Assembly: GCA_947372105.1 (NCBI GenBank)
Contig: CANBSH010000004.1
Coordinates: 1 to 64,000 of the forward strand
DNA from: Chitinophagaceae bacterium
GTDB lineage: Bacteria > Bacteroidota > Bacteroidia > Chitinophagales > Chitinophagaceae
Direction: 5' to 3'
DNA: 64,000 nucleotides
Shown here: positions 8,318 through 18,065 of the stretch, one piece after another
How the letters are laid out: each line of letters begins with the position of its first letter
How positions within the stretch are numbered: position 1 is the first letter of the stretch
Made by a program: the position numbers and the translations under genes
The notes under the pieces: model-generated
What the model was told of the DNA's origin: nothing
Database searches by the model: none
The model's input: only the letters and a program-made list of their open reading frames with translations

Positions 8318-8947
8318 ATGACGAATCAAAAAGCCGTTGCCGAAAAACTACTTCAAGTAGGTGCTGTAAAATTAAGCCCAAATAATCCATTTACATGGGC
8401 TAGCGGATGGAAAAGTCCTATTTATTGTGACAATCGCAAGGTTTTATCGTTTCCTTATGTTCGTGATTTTATCAAAAGTGAAATGTGTAATGTGATATTT
8501 GAAAAATTTGAAGGGGCAGATATGTTAGCTGGGGTAGCAACTGCTGGTATTCCTTGGGGCGCTATGGCAGCGGATCAATTAAAGCTTCCTTATATTTATG
8601 TTCGTCCAAAACCTAAAGAACATGGTTTAGGTAATCAAATTGAAGGAGCTTATCAGCCAAGTAATAAAATATTAGTTATTGAAGATTTAATTTCCACTGG
8701 GAAAAGCAGTTTGCAAGTGGTAGATGTTTTAAGAAATGCAGGATTAGATGTGGTAGGTATGGTTTCCATATTTAACTATGGTTTTAATATCGCCGAAGAA
8801 GCATTTAAAAACGCAGGCGTTCCCTATTTATCTTTGACAAATTACCAAAGCTTGATAGAATTAGCAGTGGAAAAAGGAGAGGTAGATGCCTCTACACAGG
8901 ATTTATTGATGCAATGGAGAAATAGTCCATCTACTTGGATGCAATAG
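8318..8947 (+). CDS. pyrE: Orotate phosphoribosyltransferase
   Basis: 209 residues with the PRPP-binding motif ILVIEDLISTGKSSLQVVD at about 115-133, the N-terminal LSPNNPFTWASGWKSPIYCD and YVRPKPKEHGLGNQIEG, which holds the catalytic flexible loop. It converts orotate and PRPP to OMP. It stands alone as a transcription unit between divergent and convergent neighbours. No terminator is evident in the 42 bp between it and the following minus-strand lipoprotein gene. Confidence 0.95.
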   Translation: MTNQKAVAEKLLQVGAVKLSPNNPFTWASGWKSPIYCDNRKVLSFPYVRDFIKSEMCNVIFEKFEGADMLAGVATAGIPWGAMAADQLKLPYIYVRPKPKEHGLGNQIEGAYQPSNKILVIEDLISTGKSSLQVVDVLRNAGLDVVGMVSIFNYGFNIAEEAFKNAGVPYLSLTNYQSLIELAVEKGEVDASTQDLLMQWRNSPSTWMQ

Positions 8948-8989
8948 TATTGGCTTTTGTAATAGCTTTAAAATAGAAAAGTTTATTGA

Positions 8990-9451
8990 TTATCTAAGTG
9001 CTTCCGCTAAATTTAATTTTTGAGTTGTCTCAAACTCAATTGGAATTGTTTTAGTAAACATTCCTTTAGATAAGGTTGAAATCCCTTTGACATTAATTTT
9101 CATAGGTCTGTTGAAAATGATATCAACACTATTTTTTAAGATATCTGTTAATTCCACTTGCATAGTGGCTGGTAATTTAAAAGTGGCTTCTGCTGGTATT
9201 GAAAAAGTAGTATCTAATTTGTAATGTGTAAATAGATGATCATTTATAAAAATATCTGCTTCTAACTTTTGCAAGCTTAACGAAAAGTTATTTGGGTTCT
9301 CATATACAAAATCAGCCTTGAAAATATTTTTACCCCAACTTGCTTTTTCAATTTTGATAGATTGAACTCCTTTAAATACAAAAGGTTTAGGTTGACTACA
9401 TGACATTATCAATATCACTAAACTTAATAACAATAATTTATAAAGTCGCAT
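8990..9451 (-). CDS. LEA14/WHy-type lipoprotein
   Basis: 153 residues with a lipoprotein signal (MRLYKLLLLSLVILIMSC, Cys18). The mature part resembles the LEA type 2/WHy fold: FVYENPNNFSLSLQKLEADIFIN with the typical NPN turn, then SIPAEATFKLP. These beta-sandwich domains occur in desiccation and envelope-stress proteins; the bacterial function is undefined. It converges on pyrE and diverges from the WbqC-like gene. Confidence 0.72.
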   Translation of the reverse strand: MRLYKLLLLSLVILIMSCSQPKPFVFKGVQSIKIEKASWGKNIFKADFVYENPNNFSLSLQKLEADIFINDHLFTHYKLDTTFSIPAEATFKLPATMQVELTDILKNSVDIIFNRPMKINVKGISTLSKGMFTKTIPIEFETTQKLNLAEALR

Positions 9452-9522
9452 TTTCTAGTTTTGGTTAAAATTATTGGATATTTGCGTAAGGCACTCATTT
9501 ATTTTAATAAGATTTTCTTAAA

Positions 9523-10176
9523 ATGATTCAAAGCGATTTTCAATATTTTGGCACCATTAGTTTTATACAACATTTGTATACTATTCAAAAAGTGTATTTG
9601 AATCCCAATCTACCTTTTACTAAAATGAGTTTTAAAAATAGATGTATAATAGCTAGTTCTCAAGGACCCCTCACATTAAGTATTCCACTCATTGGCGGAC
9701 GTGATCAAAAAATACCTATCCAAGACATTCGTATAGCGTATGAGGCACCTTGGAGAGAACAGCATTTAAGAGCTATCACTGTTAACTATAAAAGAGCGCC
9801 ATTTTTTGAATATTACGAACAAAGTCTAGTTGATTTATATCAACAAAAACCTGATACATTAATTGAATTTTTGATGGCATGTCACATATGGGTGCATCAA
9901 CAAATAAAAGCTCCTTGGATAATTGTTTCTGAAATGGAGGAAAGTTTACCTATTTATGATGTATCATGTAATAATGATGAAACCGATCATTCAAACAAGG
10001 GAGTTTATGTTCACTATACATCACCTTACACCCCTAAAAATTACACAACCTATCAAGAACTAGCGCCTTATCAACAGGTATTCAGTGACAAAACTGGGTT
10101 TTTAAATAATCTATGTATTTTGGATAAACTGTTTTGTGAGGGAGGCCCTTATATTAGTAAACAATGGGCGCAGTAG
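9523..10176 (+). CDS. WbqC family protein
   Basis: 217 residues. Residues 1-150 match the WbqC-like family: YFGTISFIQHL, then PLIGGRDQKIPIQDIRI, then PWREQHLRAITVNYKRAPFF. Members have been associated with O-antigen or other polysaccharide loci, but no activity is proven. No glycosyltransferases lie nearby, so the context does not help. The last 23 bp (10154-10176) overlap the 3' end of the convergent M56 peptidase gene. Confidence 0.8.
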   Translation: MIQSDFQYFGTISFIQHLYTIQKVYLNPNLPFTKMSFKNRCIIASSQGPLTLSIPLIGGRDQKIPIQDIRIAYEAPWREQHLRAITVNYKRAPFFEYYEQSLVDLYQQKPDTLIEFLMACHIWVHQQIKAPWIIVSEMEESLPIYDVSCNNDETDHSNKGVYVHYTSPYTPKNYTTYQELAPYQQVFSDKTGFLNNLCILDKLFCEGGPYISKQWAQ

Positions 10177-11644
10177 CTTCGGTAGGGTGTTGTTTCAAAA
10201 ATTCTTTAGTCCACTTTTCAAACTGCTTCATCTCAGCAAACTCTTTACTATTTAGTAAAGTATCAATTGCTTCTTGTTGATCTAAGGCTTTAGACAATTT
10301 ATTATTTAAAATATCTCTCTTAAGTTGATAATTGGAGATAATAGCACGCATTAATAGTTTTTCAGCTACTGTGTAATTAAGATCTTCTTCGGATTCGTCA
10401 AAACCTGCAAAATAACTATCGCCTTGTCTAGATTGAATCCATTTCATTGTTTGTTTTACTAAAATGGAATATGATTCATTTTCAATATCATGATGTTTTT
10501 GGGGGCTCATTGTAGAAGCCAAAATTTGGTTATTAGATGCCTTTGAAGATATATTTTTGATAGCCTTTTGTGAAGCATTTTTCATCGCCAACAAATGATT
10601 GCCAGACGTCTTTTTAGAAGAAACTACTAAAAAATTAGGATTTACTTTATTAGAAGTAGCTTTTGAAATAATAGTGGAAATGTGATTGTCATTAAAACTG
10701 TTTTTGAAACCATTTTTGATAGATAAATTCCAGCTAGAAATACCAAGCATGATTCCAAATAAAGATAATAGGGTGATAGTTATCAACTTGTTTTTCAAGG
10801 AGACATTAGCAGCGTTACTCATCTGTTTCATTCTAATCAATAATTCATTTTGAGTACCCAAAGCACCCATTGTGGTAGGAATACTTTCGGAATGTGACAC
10901 CAAGGCCAACTTATACAAAGCGTTCATATAATCCAATTTGTGAATATTGCGATTCACGACAAATTGATCACATGCTATTTCACGTTGTAGGTTGGTTTCC
11001 TTTTTAAATAAATAAATGATAGGATTAAAAAACAAAATAGTTTGAACAATAGTCAATATGATATGCAGGATGTAATCATGGCGTAAAATATGAGCTAATT
11101 CATGCATTAATATGGTTTCCACCTCCTGCAGTGTCAAGTGATTGCAAATTGAAAATGGCAATAAAATTACGGGTGTCCACCATCCAAAAGTAATAGGAGA
11201 GCTAACCTCCTTTGATAAACCAATCGCAATTGATTTTGAATGATCAATGAATTGATTGTAATAATTAGATTGACTATAATCCGCATTTTGTTTCATCCTT
11301 TGAACAGCATAAATTTGATACCCTGTTTTTATGATCATGAAAAACAATACCGAACAGTATAAAACACCTATAATAGGTAATAAATTAAATAAACCAGCAT
11401 CATGGATGATGATATATTTTTGAGACATCCATTCCGCTAAAGAAATAGAACCAAAAATATGGGGAAGCGCTAACATCACTAAAAATTGAAATAACCCCAA
11501 AATTTGCATCCAAGATCCAATTCTAAATAACATTTTAGCATGCTGTGGGTAGCAATATTTAATACACTCATATACCAACAACATCAAGGATAAAAATCCT
11601 ATATTATTGATCATATTAAAAGGTATGTGAGATAAAAACTGCAT
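10154..11644 (-). CDS. M56 (BlaR1-type) membrane metallopeptidase
   Basis: 496 residues. Four hydrophobic segments frame a cytoplasmic zinc protease domain with HELAH (about residue 178) and a downstream EIACDQFV glutamate motif (about 223). After the last membrane segment (about 290-310) a Ser/Lys/Asn-rich linker leads to a helical C-terminal part. There is no penicillin-binding sensor domain as in true BlaR1. It lies 58 bp downstream of a BlaI-type repressor, the standard pairing in which the protease, once triggered, cleaves the repressor. The signal sensed is unknown. The gene end overlaps the WbqC-like gene. Confidence 0.88.
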   Translation of the reverse strand: MQFLSHIPFNMINNIGFLSLMLLVYECIKYCYPQHAKMLFRIGSWMQILGLFQFLVMLALPHIFGSISLAEWMSQKYIIIHDAGLFNLLPIIGVLYCSVLFFMIIKTGYQIYAVQRMKQNADYSQSNYYNQFIDHSKSIAIGLSKEVSSPITFGWWTPVILLPFSICNHLTLQEVETILMHELAHILRHDYILHIILTIVQTILFFNPIIYLFKKETNLQREIACDQFVVNRNIHKLDYMNALYKLALVSHSESIPTTMGALGTQNELLIRMKQMSNAANVSLKNKLITITLLSLFGIMLGISSWNLSIKNGFKNSFNDNHISTIISKATSNKVNPNFLVVSSKKTSGNHLLAMKNASQKAIKNISSKASNNQILASTMSPQKHHDIENESYSILVKQTMKWIQSRQGDSYFAGFDESEEDLNYTVAEKLLMRAIISNYQLKRDILNNKLSKALDQQEAIDTLLNSKEFAEMKQFEKWTKEFLKQHPTEATAPIVY

Positions 11645-11702
11645 CTAATTTAAAGTTTTATAAACTTGGGATTATGCATTTAATTTAAAAAATTGAATGC
11701 AT

Positions 11703-12080
11703 TTATTTGCGTTCCAATTTTTCAATCATTGATTTAATTTCATTTAAATCTTGTTCGGAAGGTTGGTGATTTCCTAAAGCCTGCAAAACTAATTGCGAGG
11801 TACTTCCACTAAATAAAGTTTGAATCATCTTACCTAAAAATTGTTCTTGGGCTTTTTCTTTTTGTAAGCTTGGAATATAAATATGTGTCTTCGCGGTTTC
11901 GTTACGAGTTACTAATCCTTTCTCATTCATGATTTGCATCAACTTAAGGGTCGTCGTATAACCTACATCCTTTGTTTTATTCACCACTTCATGTACTTCA
12001 CGAACAGTAGCGGTTCCTTTTTCCCAAAGGATGCTTAAAATTTCTAATTCACTTTCGGTTGGTTTTAATAGCTTGCTCAT
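11703..12080 (-). CDS. BlaI/MecI/CopY-family transcriptional repressor
   Basis: 125 residues from the ATG at 12080 (SKLLKPTESELEILSILWEKG is the canonical N terminus); an upstream in-frame start at 12128 adds a non-homologous 16-residue leader. A winged helix spans about 5-75 (TVREVHEVVNKTKDVGYTT), followed by a dimerisation tail. It is expected to repress itself and the adjacent M56 peptidase gene and be inactivated by that protease. No beta-lactamase gene adjoins it, although a serine hydrolase lies 2.6 kb upstream, beyond hppA. Confidence 0.9.
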   Translation of the reverse strand: MSKLLKPTESELEILSILWEKGTATVREVHEVVNKTKDVGYTTTLKLMQIMNEKGLVTRNETAKTHIYIPSLQKEKAQEQFLGKMIQTLFSGSTSQLVLQALGNHQPSEQDLNEIKSMIEKLERK

Positions 12081-12130
12081 AAATAATACGATTATATTCG
12101 TAAGCAATCTACGAAAAAATAGGAACAAAC

Positions 12131-12163
12131 AAAAAATCCTCCCTGTTTTAGCAGGAAGGATTT
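12131..12163 (-). terminator. Intrinsic terminator of hppA
   Basis: AAATCCTCCCTG (12134-12145) pairs with CAGGAAGGATTT (12152-12163) with one mismatch and a 6-nt loop. Read on the minus strand it is followed by a T-run. It separates hppA from the blaI-like gene. Confidence 0.75.
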
Positions 12164-12193
12164 AGTTAAAAGAATATTAAAAATTGCTAATGG

Positions 12194-14596
12194 TTATTTT
12201 AAATAACTAGCAAATTTTGCGTTTTGTTCGGGAGTTAATGCTTTTCCATTCACTGTGATTTTGCCATCTTTAATCATGATTCTCACATTATCGGTAGGAG
12301 CAATACCTTCTTCTTGTAATGCTTGTAATAATGTTTTAGTATTGGCAGAAAGTGTCACTGTTGTTGCAGTATCATTACCACCCAACATTTTGTGGGCTGT
12401 ATCAGTACTTACCACAGATAATTCTACTGTTTGTGTTTTTGTTGTTACAACTGCTTCTGAAGGACGCATTGTCGCTAAAGTAGGAGCAATAACCAAAGAA
12501 ACAATAGACATTAATTTAATCAAAATATTCATAGAAGGACCTGAGGTATCTTTAAATGGATCACCCACAGTATCTCCAGTCACTGAAGCTTTATGTGGTT
12601 CTGATTTTTTATAGAACATCTCACCATTAATTTCAACTCCTTTTTCAAATGACTTTTTAGCGTTATCCCAAGCACCACCTGCATTGTTTTGGAAAATACC
12701 CATTAAAACACCACTCACTGTCGCACCTGCTAAAAATCCTCCTAAAGCTTCTGGACCTAAAGTAAATCCAATTAAGATAGGAGAGATAATAGTGATCGCT
12801 CCAGGCAACATCATTTTTTTCAAAGATGCTTCGGTACTAATAGCTACACACTTATCATATTCTGGTTTACCAGTACCTTCCATAATTCCTGGAATAGTAC
12901 GAAATTGACGACGAACTTCTTCTACCATTGCCATAGCCGCTTCACCCACTGCACGTATAGCTAATGAAGAAAATATATAAGGGATCATTCCACCTACAAA
13001 TAACGCAGCTAAAACATCTGCTTTATAAATATCAATATGTTGATTATGTGGCATAGCAACACCTACGAAAGCTGCAAATAAAGCTAACGAAGTTAAAGCA
13101 GCAGAAGCAATTGCAAAACCTTTACCACTTGCTGCAGTTGTGTTACCCACAGCATCAAGGATATCTGTTTTTTCACGTACTTCAGCTGGTAATTCACTCA
13201 TCTCTGCAATACCTCCAGCGTTATCAGCAATTGGACCAAATGCATCAATAGCTAATTGCATAGCTGTTGTAGCCATCATACCTGCTGCTGCAATTGCAAC
13301 ACCATATAAACCTGCACATGCAAAAGATCCATAAATACCAGCAGCTAAAACTAAAATAGGATAGAAGGTTGATTCCATACCTATCGCTAAACCACCAATA
13401 ATATTTGTCGCATGTCCTGTGCTTGATTGTTTGATGATGCTTAGTACAGGACGCTTACCCATGGCGGTATAAAATTCAGTGATGATACTCATTAGAGTAC
13501 CCACTATTAAACCTACGGCTATAGCACCTATCACACCATTTCTAGTAAATTCTAAACCACGTAATGTCATGGTTTCAGGTAATATGTAAGACACTAAAAA
13601 ATAACAAGCTATTGCAGTTAAAATCATAGAACCATAGTTACCCATGTTCAATGCTTTTTGAACAGTGGCAGTGTTAAGACCCGCTGTTTCACTTATTCTT
13701 ACAAATAAAGTTCCGATGATAGATAATAAAATTCCAATACCTGCAATTAACATAGGTAATAGAATAGGAGATAGACCTCCAAAAGCATCTATTAATCTTG
13801 CACCATTTGGACCAGTTACTTCTTGACCTAATACCATGGTAGCCAATACTGTTGCAACATAAGATCCAAATAAATCGGCTCCCATTCCAGCTACATCACC
13901 CACATTATCTCCTACATTATCTGCAATCGTTGCCGGATTACGAGGATCATCTTCAGGTATACCCGCTTCTACTTTACCAACTAAATCGGCACCTACGTCA
14001 GCAGCTTTAGTATATATACCTCCACCTACACGCGCAAATAATGCAATAGATTCAGCACCTAAAGAGAATCCAGTTAAAATTTCTATAGTACGTAACATCC
14101 CTTCAGCATCTCCATCTGGAGAGAAGAAATGTTTGATAATTAAAAACAATCCGCCTAAACCTAAAACTGCTAAGCCAGAAACCCCTAATCCCATTACCGA
14201 TCCTCCTGTGAAGGACACTTTCAATGCTTTAGCTAAACTCGTTTTAGCAGCTTCAGCAGTACGTACATTGGCTTTAGTGGCTACTTTCATTCCAATATAT
14301 CCTGCAGTAGCACTAAAAACGGCTCCAATCACAAATGCAATTGAAATGCTCCAGTGACTTGTACTATTTTTGGAGGCCATAAATCCTAATAATAACGCTA
14401 CAATCACCACAAAATATCCTAGGATTTTCCATTCTGCTTTTAAGAATGCCATAGCTCCTTCTGCTATGTAATTACTGATCTCTTTCATACGATCTCCACC
14501 AGCAGGTTGCTTAGCTACCCAATTGAATTTCAATAGAGTATACAACAAACCTACAATACCCATCGCCGGTACGGCATAAAACAATAAACTGTTCAT
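12194..14596 (-). CDS. hppA: Membrane-bound cation-pumping pyrophosphatase with C-terminal extension
   Basis: 800 residues. The core (about 1-700) has many membrane helices and the PPi-binding motif [11 protein letters not shown] followed by [18 protein letters not shown] and, later, [14 protein letters not shown]. It hydrolyses pyrophosphate to pump H+ and/or Na+ across the inner membrane. [10 protein letters not shown] near residue 487 has Ala and Gly at the two positions that mark the K+-dependent subfamily; the pumped ion cannot be read securely. Unusually, about 90 residues follow the last membrane helix: a Thr/Val-rich stretch and then [17 protein letters not shown]. Its N-terminal methionine is the only fitting start. 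Confidence 0.94.
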   Translation of the reverse strand: MNSLLFYAVPAMGIVGLLYTLLKFNWVAKQPAGGDRMKEISNYIAEGAMAFLKAEWKILGYFVVIVALLLGFMASKNSTSHWSISIAFVIGAVFSATAGYIGMKVATKANVRTAEAAKTSLAKALKVSFTGGSVMGLGVSGLAVLGLGGLFLIIKHFFSPDGDAEGMLRTIEILTGFSLGAESIALFARVGGGIYTKAADVGADLVGKVEAGIPEDDPRNPATIADNVGDNVGDVAGMGADLFGSYVATVLATMVLGQEVTGPNGARLIDAFGGLSPILLPMLIAGIGILLSIIGTLFVRISETAGLNTATVQKALNMGNYGSMILTAIACYFLVSYILPETMTLRGLEFTRNGVIGAIAVGLIVGTLMSIITEFYTAMGKRPVLSIIKQSSTGHATNIIGGLAIGMESTFYPILVLAAGIYGSFACAGLYGVAIAAAGMMATTAMQLAIDAFGPIADNAGGIAEMSELPAEVREKTDILDAVGNTTAASGKGFAIASAALTSLALFAAFVGVAMPHNQHIDIYKADVLAALFVGGMIPYIFSSLAIRAVGEAAMAMVEEVRRQFRTIPGIMEGTGKPEYDKCVAISTEASLKKMMLPGAITIISPILIGFTLGPEALGGFLAGATVSGVLMGIFQNNAGGAWDNAKKSFEKGVEINGEMFYKKSEPHKASVTGDTVGDPFKDTSGPSMNILIKLMSIVSLVIAPTLATMRPSEAVVTTKTQTVELSVVSTDTAHKMLGGNDTATTVTLSANTKTLLQALQEEGIAPTDNVRIMIKDGKITVNGKALTPEQNAKFASYLK

Positions 14597-14677
14597 AAAG
14601 TATCTAATCTTTAGTTAATATTAAGGGGATGCAAAAATAGGGCGAAATTTCCAAAAAAAGGGAAGATTTAGGCATTT

Positions 14678-15892
14678 TTACTCCTCTAAAGAAGTAGTAT
14701 CTTCCTTCCCTGTGAAAATAGAGGCTAATTCCTTGCCTTTATAGATGGATTTATTGAATCTATTCCCTAAAATGATAATAGTGGCCGCTTGATTAATAAG
14801 ACGGGTAAAAACGGTATTATTTCCATGCCACCATCCGTTATGATAAATGAGGCGGTCTTCATTAGGTCTTACTAAAACCCTCCATCCTAACCCATAGTTA
14901 TGGTAATATTTATTGATAGGACTTTGAGGTTCATAAGCCATGTTTAAAGTGGATTGGTTTAAGAATTTCCCTTCATTTAATGCTTTATCCCATAACAACA
15001 TATCACGCGCTGTACTGTACACATTTTTATCTCCATAAATGCAATCATACTTTTCAATTTTATACGGCACCATACGAGCATTATAAGAAGGTGTGTATTT
15101 ATCAATCATGCGTGCGTCAAAAATAAAAGTGTTGTCCATTTTCAACGGCTTGAAAATAGTTTCCTTCATATAGGTTGGAAAATCCTTTCCGGAGATTTTT
15201 TCAATCACTAAAGCAAGTACCACATAATTAGTGTTGCAATATTTGAAAACTTTATCAGGACTCGCTGCAGGTAGTGGTTTGCGTGTAGCCATAAAATCTA
15301 ATACATCCTGATTATTATAATTTCCATTTTTAAATGGAGCTTCATTTTTTACGAGTTGTAAACGTTTTATCCATCTTCCTTTTTTATTTTTTACACGAAC
15401 TGATATATACTTTCGACTCTCCATAAAATAAGAATAATCAGGTAATCCACTACGATGTGATAATAATTGTTCTATAGTCACTTGGCTATAGGGGAACTTA
15501 GGAAGGTATTGGGTTACGGGTGCTTTTAAGTCTAATTTGTTTTGTTCCCATAATTTTAATGCAGCCATCCCTGTAAAGGTCTTGGAAATAGACGCTAAAT
15601 GAATGGGGGTTTCGGGTTGCATGGGGGTTTTGCTTGAATAATTAGAAAACCCTTTATAATCTTCAAAAATAATCTCACCATTTTTTGCCACAAGAATTTC
15701 ACCACTAAAGCCTTTTGTACCTAAAAGCTTTTCATATTTGGCCTTTATTTCTTCCATTAATTTTTCCTTATCGCCAGCTGAAAGAGAGGGTTTAGAAGGT
15801 CGAATGACTTCCATAGGAAAAGATCCCTGACTGGTTCCTCCTGAACAACTTAAAAAAAATATACCTAAAATGAGGGTTAGTCTCACGATCAT
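14678..15892 (-). CDS. Secreted serine hydrolase (class C beta-lactamase/PBP fold) lipoprotein
   Basis: 404 residues with a lipobox (IFFLSC, Cys16). The beta-lactamase-family motifs are SISK in HLASISKTFTGM (the SxxK nucleophile and base, about residue 104), YCN in KYCNTNYVV (YxN, about 220) and HNG in IYHNGWWHG (the third box, about 345). Such enzymes act as D-Ala-D-Ala carboxypeptidases or esterases; beta-lactamase activity is possible but not indicated. It lies upstream of hppA on the same strand with an 81-bp gap. Confidence 0.85.
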   Translation of the reverse strand: MIVRLTLILGIFFLSCSGGTSQGSFPMEVIRPSKPSLSAGDKEKLMEEIKAKYEKLLGTKGFSGEILVAKNGEIIFEDYKGFSNYSSKTPMQPETPIHLASISKTFTGMAALKLWEQNKLDLKAPVTQYLPKFPYSQVTIEQLLSHRSGLPDYSYFMESRKYISVRVKNKKGRWIKRLQLVKNEAPFKNGNYNNQDVLDFMATRKPLPAASPDKVFKYCNTNYVVLALVIEKISGKDFPTYMKETIFKPLKMDNTFIFDARMIDKYTPSYNARMVPYKIEKYDCIYGDKNVYSTARDMLLWDKALNEGKFLNQSTLNMAYEPQSPINKYYHNYGLGWRVLVRPNEDRLIYHNGWWHGNNTVFTRLINQAATIIILGNRFNKSIYKGKELASIFTGKEDTTSLEE

Positions 15893-15988
15893 CTGTTAGC
15901 TTTTATGGGGTATCAAAGAATTATTACTGCAATATAACGCCAAAATGACTTAATTTATTGTTAATGAACGCCTAAACAGTTATTTTTT

Positions 15989-15996
15989 TATCTTTG
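15989..15996 (+). promoter_or_regulatory. -7 promoter element of serA
   Basis: TATCTTTG, a perfect TAnnTTTG, ends only 4 nt before the serA ATG at 16001, which implies a leaderless transcript. The -33 box is not clear. Confidence 0.5.
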
Positions 15997-16000
15997 TTCT

Positions 16001-17239
16001 ATGAGTACTATCGATCCCACCAGCTATCCAAAGTCTAAAATTAAAGTGTTGTTTTTAGAAAACATCAGCGATAAAGCGGTTCAGTATTTTAAGGATCAAG
16101 GATATACGGATGTTAAAAAAATCTCCGGAGCTTTAAGTGAAGAAGAACTCATTAAAGTCATTAAAGATGTTCACATTTTAGGCATCCGTTCAAAAACATT
16201 TATTTCAAAAAAAGTATTAGACCACGCCAAAAAATTACAAGCTATTGGTTGTTTTTGTATTGGTATTAATCAAGTGGATTTAAAAGCTTGTAAACAAAAC
16301 GGAGTTGCCGTATTCAATGCGCCATATAGTAATACCAGAAGTGTTGCAGAATTAGTTATTGGATCATCTATCATGTTGATTCGAAAAATAATAGATAAAA
16401 ATAAAGCTGCTCACGAAGGTTTTTGGAATAAAGAAGCCAAGGGAAGTTTTGAATTAAGAGGGAAAACCTTAGGATTAATTGGATATGGAAATATTGGTAC
16501 CCAAACCAGTATTATGGCAGAAGCCATGGGAATGAAAGTAAAGTTTTATGATGTAGAAACGAAGTTACCATTAGGGAATGCGCAACCCGTAAAATCAATT
16601 AAAGAATTAGTAAGTACTTCTGATATTATTTCTATTCACGTTCCAGAAACCCATCAAACTAAAAATTTAATTAGTAAGGAAGTGATCAAACAATGTAAAA
16701 CAGGATCTATTTTAATTAATTATGCACGTGGCGAAGTGGTTGATTTAGAAGCATTGAGTGTAGCCATAAAAAATAAACAAATTAGTGGAGCAGCAATAGA
16801 TGTATACCCTTGGGAGCCTGAAAAAAATGGAGATCGTTTTGAAACGCCTCTTCAAGGTTTATCTAATGTGATATTAACTCCACATATTGGTGGATCTACC
16901 GAAGAAGCGCAAGAAAATATTGGAGAAGATGTAAGTATTAAATTATATCAATACCTAGAACGTGGCGTATCCAATGGTTCTCACACCATACCTGCTATTA
17001 GCTTACCTCCTGTAGATGGCGCACATCGTATTTTACATATTCACAAAAACGTACCAGGTGTACTGAGTGCGATTAATACTGTGATGTCTAAGAACAAAAT
17101 TAATATTGTGGGGCAGTACCTTAAAACCAATGAAGAAATTGGTTATGTGGTATTAGATGTAGATTCTAAATTATCTAAAAAGGCCAATGATTTATTAAGA
17201 GAAGTGAAACAAACCATTCGCGTAAGAATGTTGTATTAA
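16001..17239 (+). CDS. serA: D-3-phosphoglycerate dehydrogenase
   Basis: 412 residues, the E. coli-type length. The NAD-binding motif is LGLIGYGNIGTQ at about 156-167; substrate and catalytic segments are NYARGEVVDL (Arg), DVYPWEPEKNGD and TPHIGGSTEEAQ (catalytic His). A C-terminal ACT domain (about 338-412, HKNVPGVLSAINTVMSKNKI) provides the site for serine feedback inhibition. It opens the phosphorylated serine pathway. No serB or serC is adjacent. The serine-degrading dehydratase is at 57.5 kb. Confidence 0.95.
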   Translation: MSTIDPTSYPKSKIKVLFLENISDKAVQYFKDQGYTDVKKISGALSEEELIKVIKDVHILGIRSKTFISKKVLDHAKKLQAIGCFCIGINQVDLKACKQNGVAVFNAPYSNTRSVAELVIGSSIMLIRKIIDKNKAAHEGFWNKEAKGSFELRGKTLGLIGYGNIGTQTSIMAEAMGMKVKFYDVETKLPLGNAQPVKSIKELVSTSDIISIHVPETHQTKNLISKEVIKQCKTGSILINYARGEVVDLEALSVAIKNKQISGAAIDVYPWEPEKNGDRFETPLQGLSNVILTPHIGGSTEEAQENIGEDVSIKLYQYLERGVSNGSHTIPAISLPPVDGAHRILHIHKNVPGVLSAINTVMSKNKINIVGQYLKTNEEIGYVVLDVDSKLSKKANDLLREVKQTIRVRMLY

Positions 17240-17304
17240 TTAGGCTGGAGGATTTTTATCAATTCACTTATGAAACAATGAACTTCATAACAACAGCTTT
17301 ATCA

Positions 17305-18027
17305 TTACAAAGAAGTTAATTGACTTAACATTTCTTTTATTTCTTCCAAATCCACACCCGTGTATTGCATTTTTTCTTGCATGGATTCTTTTTGAAATTG
17401 CATATTAGTAGGAAACATTTTACGAGCAGAACTGTGCACTTCCATAACGCCTGTGCTTTCTACAATATTTTTTATATTATTTGCGCGTACACCACTTCCA
17501 GGCATGATGACAATTCGATCATTCGCTAAGTTCACTAATTGTTTTACTAAGGGTAGGGCATTTTGAACATTAGGAACCTGACCACTTGTTAATATTCTTT
17601 TACAACCTGTTTGAATAATATCTTCTAATCCTTTAATGGGATCTAAGCATCTATCAAAAGCACGATGAAAAGTGACTTGCATATTTTCTGCTAAAGCAAC
17701 TAATTCGGAAGTTCTTTCCATATCAATATTGCCATCTGCATGTAATAATCCAATTACAACTCCCGGGAATCCTAATTCCTTTGCCATAACTACATCATTT
17801 TTCATGATTTCATATTCGGAATGACTATACAAAAAATCACCGCCTCTTGGACGAATAATGGGATAGATAGGTACCTCTTTTATTTTAGCACTCAACACTA
17901 AAGCGCCATATGACGGAGTGGTTCCACCTTCGTGTGGATTTTCGCAAAGTTCTATTCGATTGGCTCCAGCTTCAATAGCTTGAATAGCGGCTTCCACCGA
18001 AAATGCAGCAATTTCTAATGAAATCAT
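17305..18027 (-). CDS. cutC: CutC family protein
   Basis: 240 residues of the CutC TIM barrel: IEAGANRIELCENPHEGGTTPSYG near the N terminus, YPIIRPRGGDFLYS, VIGLLHADGNID, TFHRAFDRC and MPGSGVRANNI. The family was named for copper homeostasis in E. coli, but direct copper handling is doubtful. Here it is 38 bp downstream of the aspartylglucosaminidase-type gene on the same strand, a pairing I recall from other Bacteroidota that suggests a role in glycan or amino-sugar metabolism. Confidence 0.9.
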   Translation of the reverse strand: MISLEIAAFSVEAAIQAIEAGANRIELCENPHEGGTTPSYGALVLSAKIKEVPIYPIIRPRGGDFLYSHSEYEIMKNDVVMAKELGFPGVVIGLLHADGNIDMERTSELVALAENMQVTFHRAFDRCLDPIKGLEDIIQTGCKRILTSGQVPNVQNALPLVKQLVNLANDRIVIMPGSGVRANNIKNIVESTGVMEVHSSARKMFPTNMQFQKESMQEKMQYTGVDLEEIKEMLSQLTSL

Positions 18028-18065
18028 AGAGGAAATTTAATCTTGAATTTTTTATTATTCAATTT

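Noticed and set aside
12255-12614. A 119-codon plus-strand ORF, and others at 12684-12908 and 14133-14357, inside hppA
   Set aside because: All are antisense to the conserved pyrophosphatase; composition and lack of upstream signals mark them as shadows.
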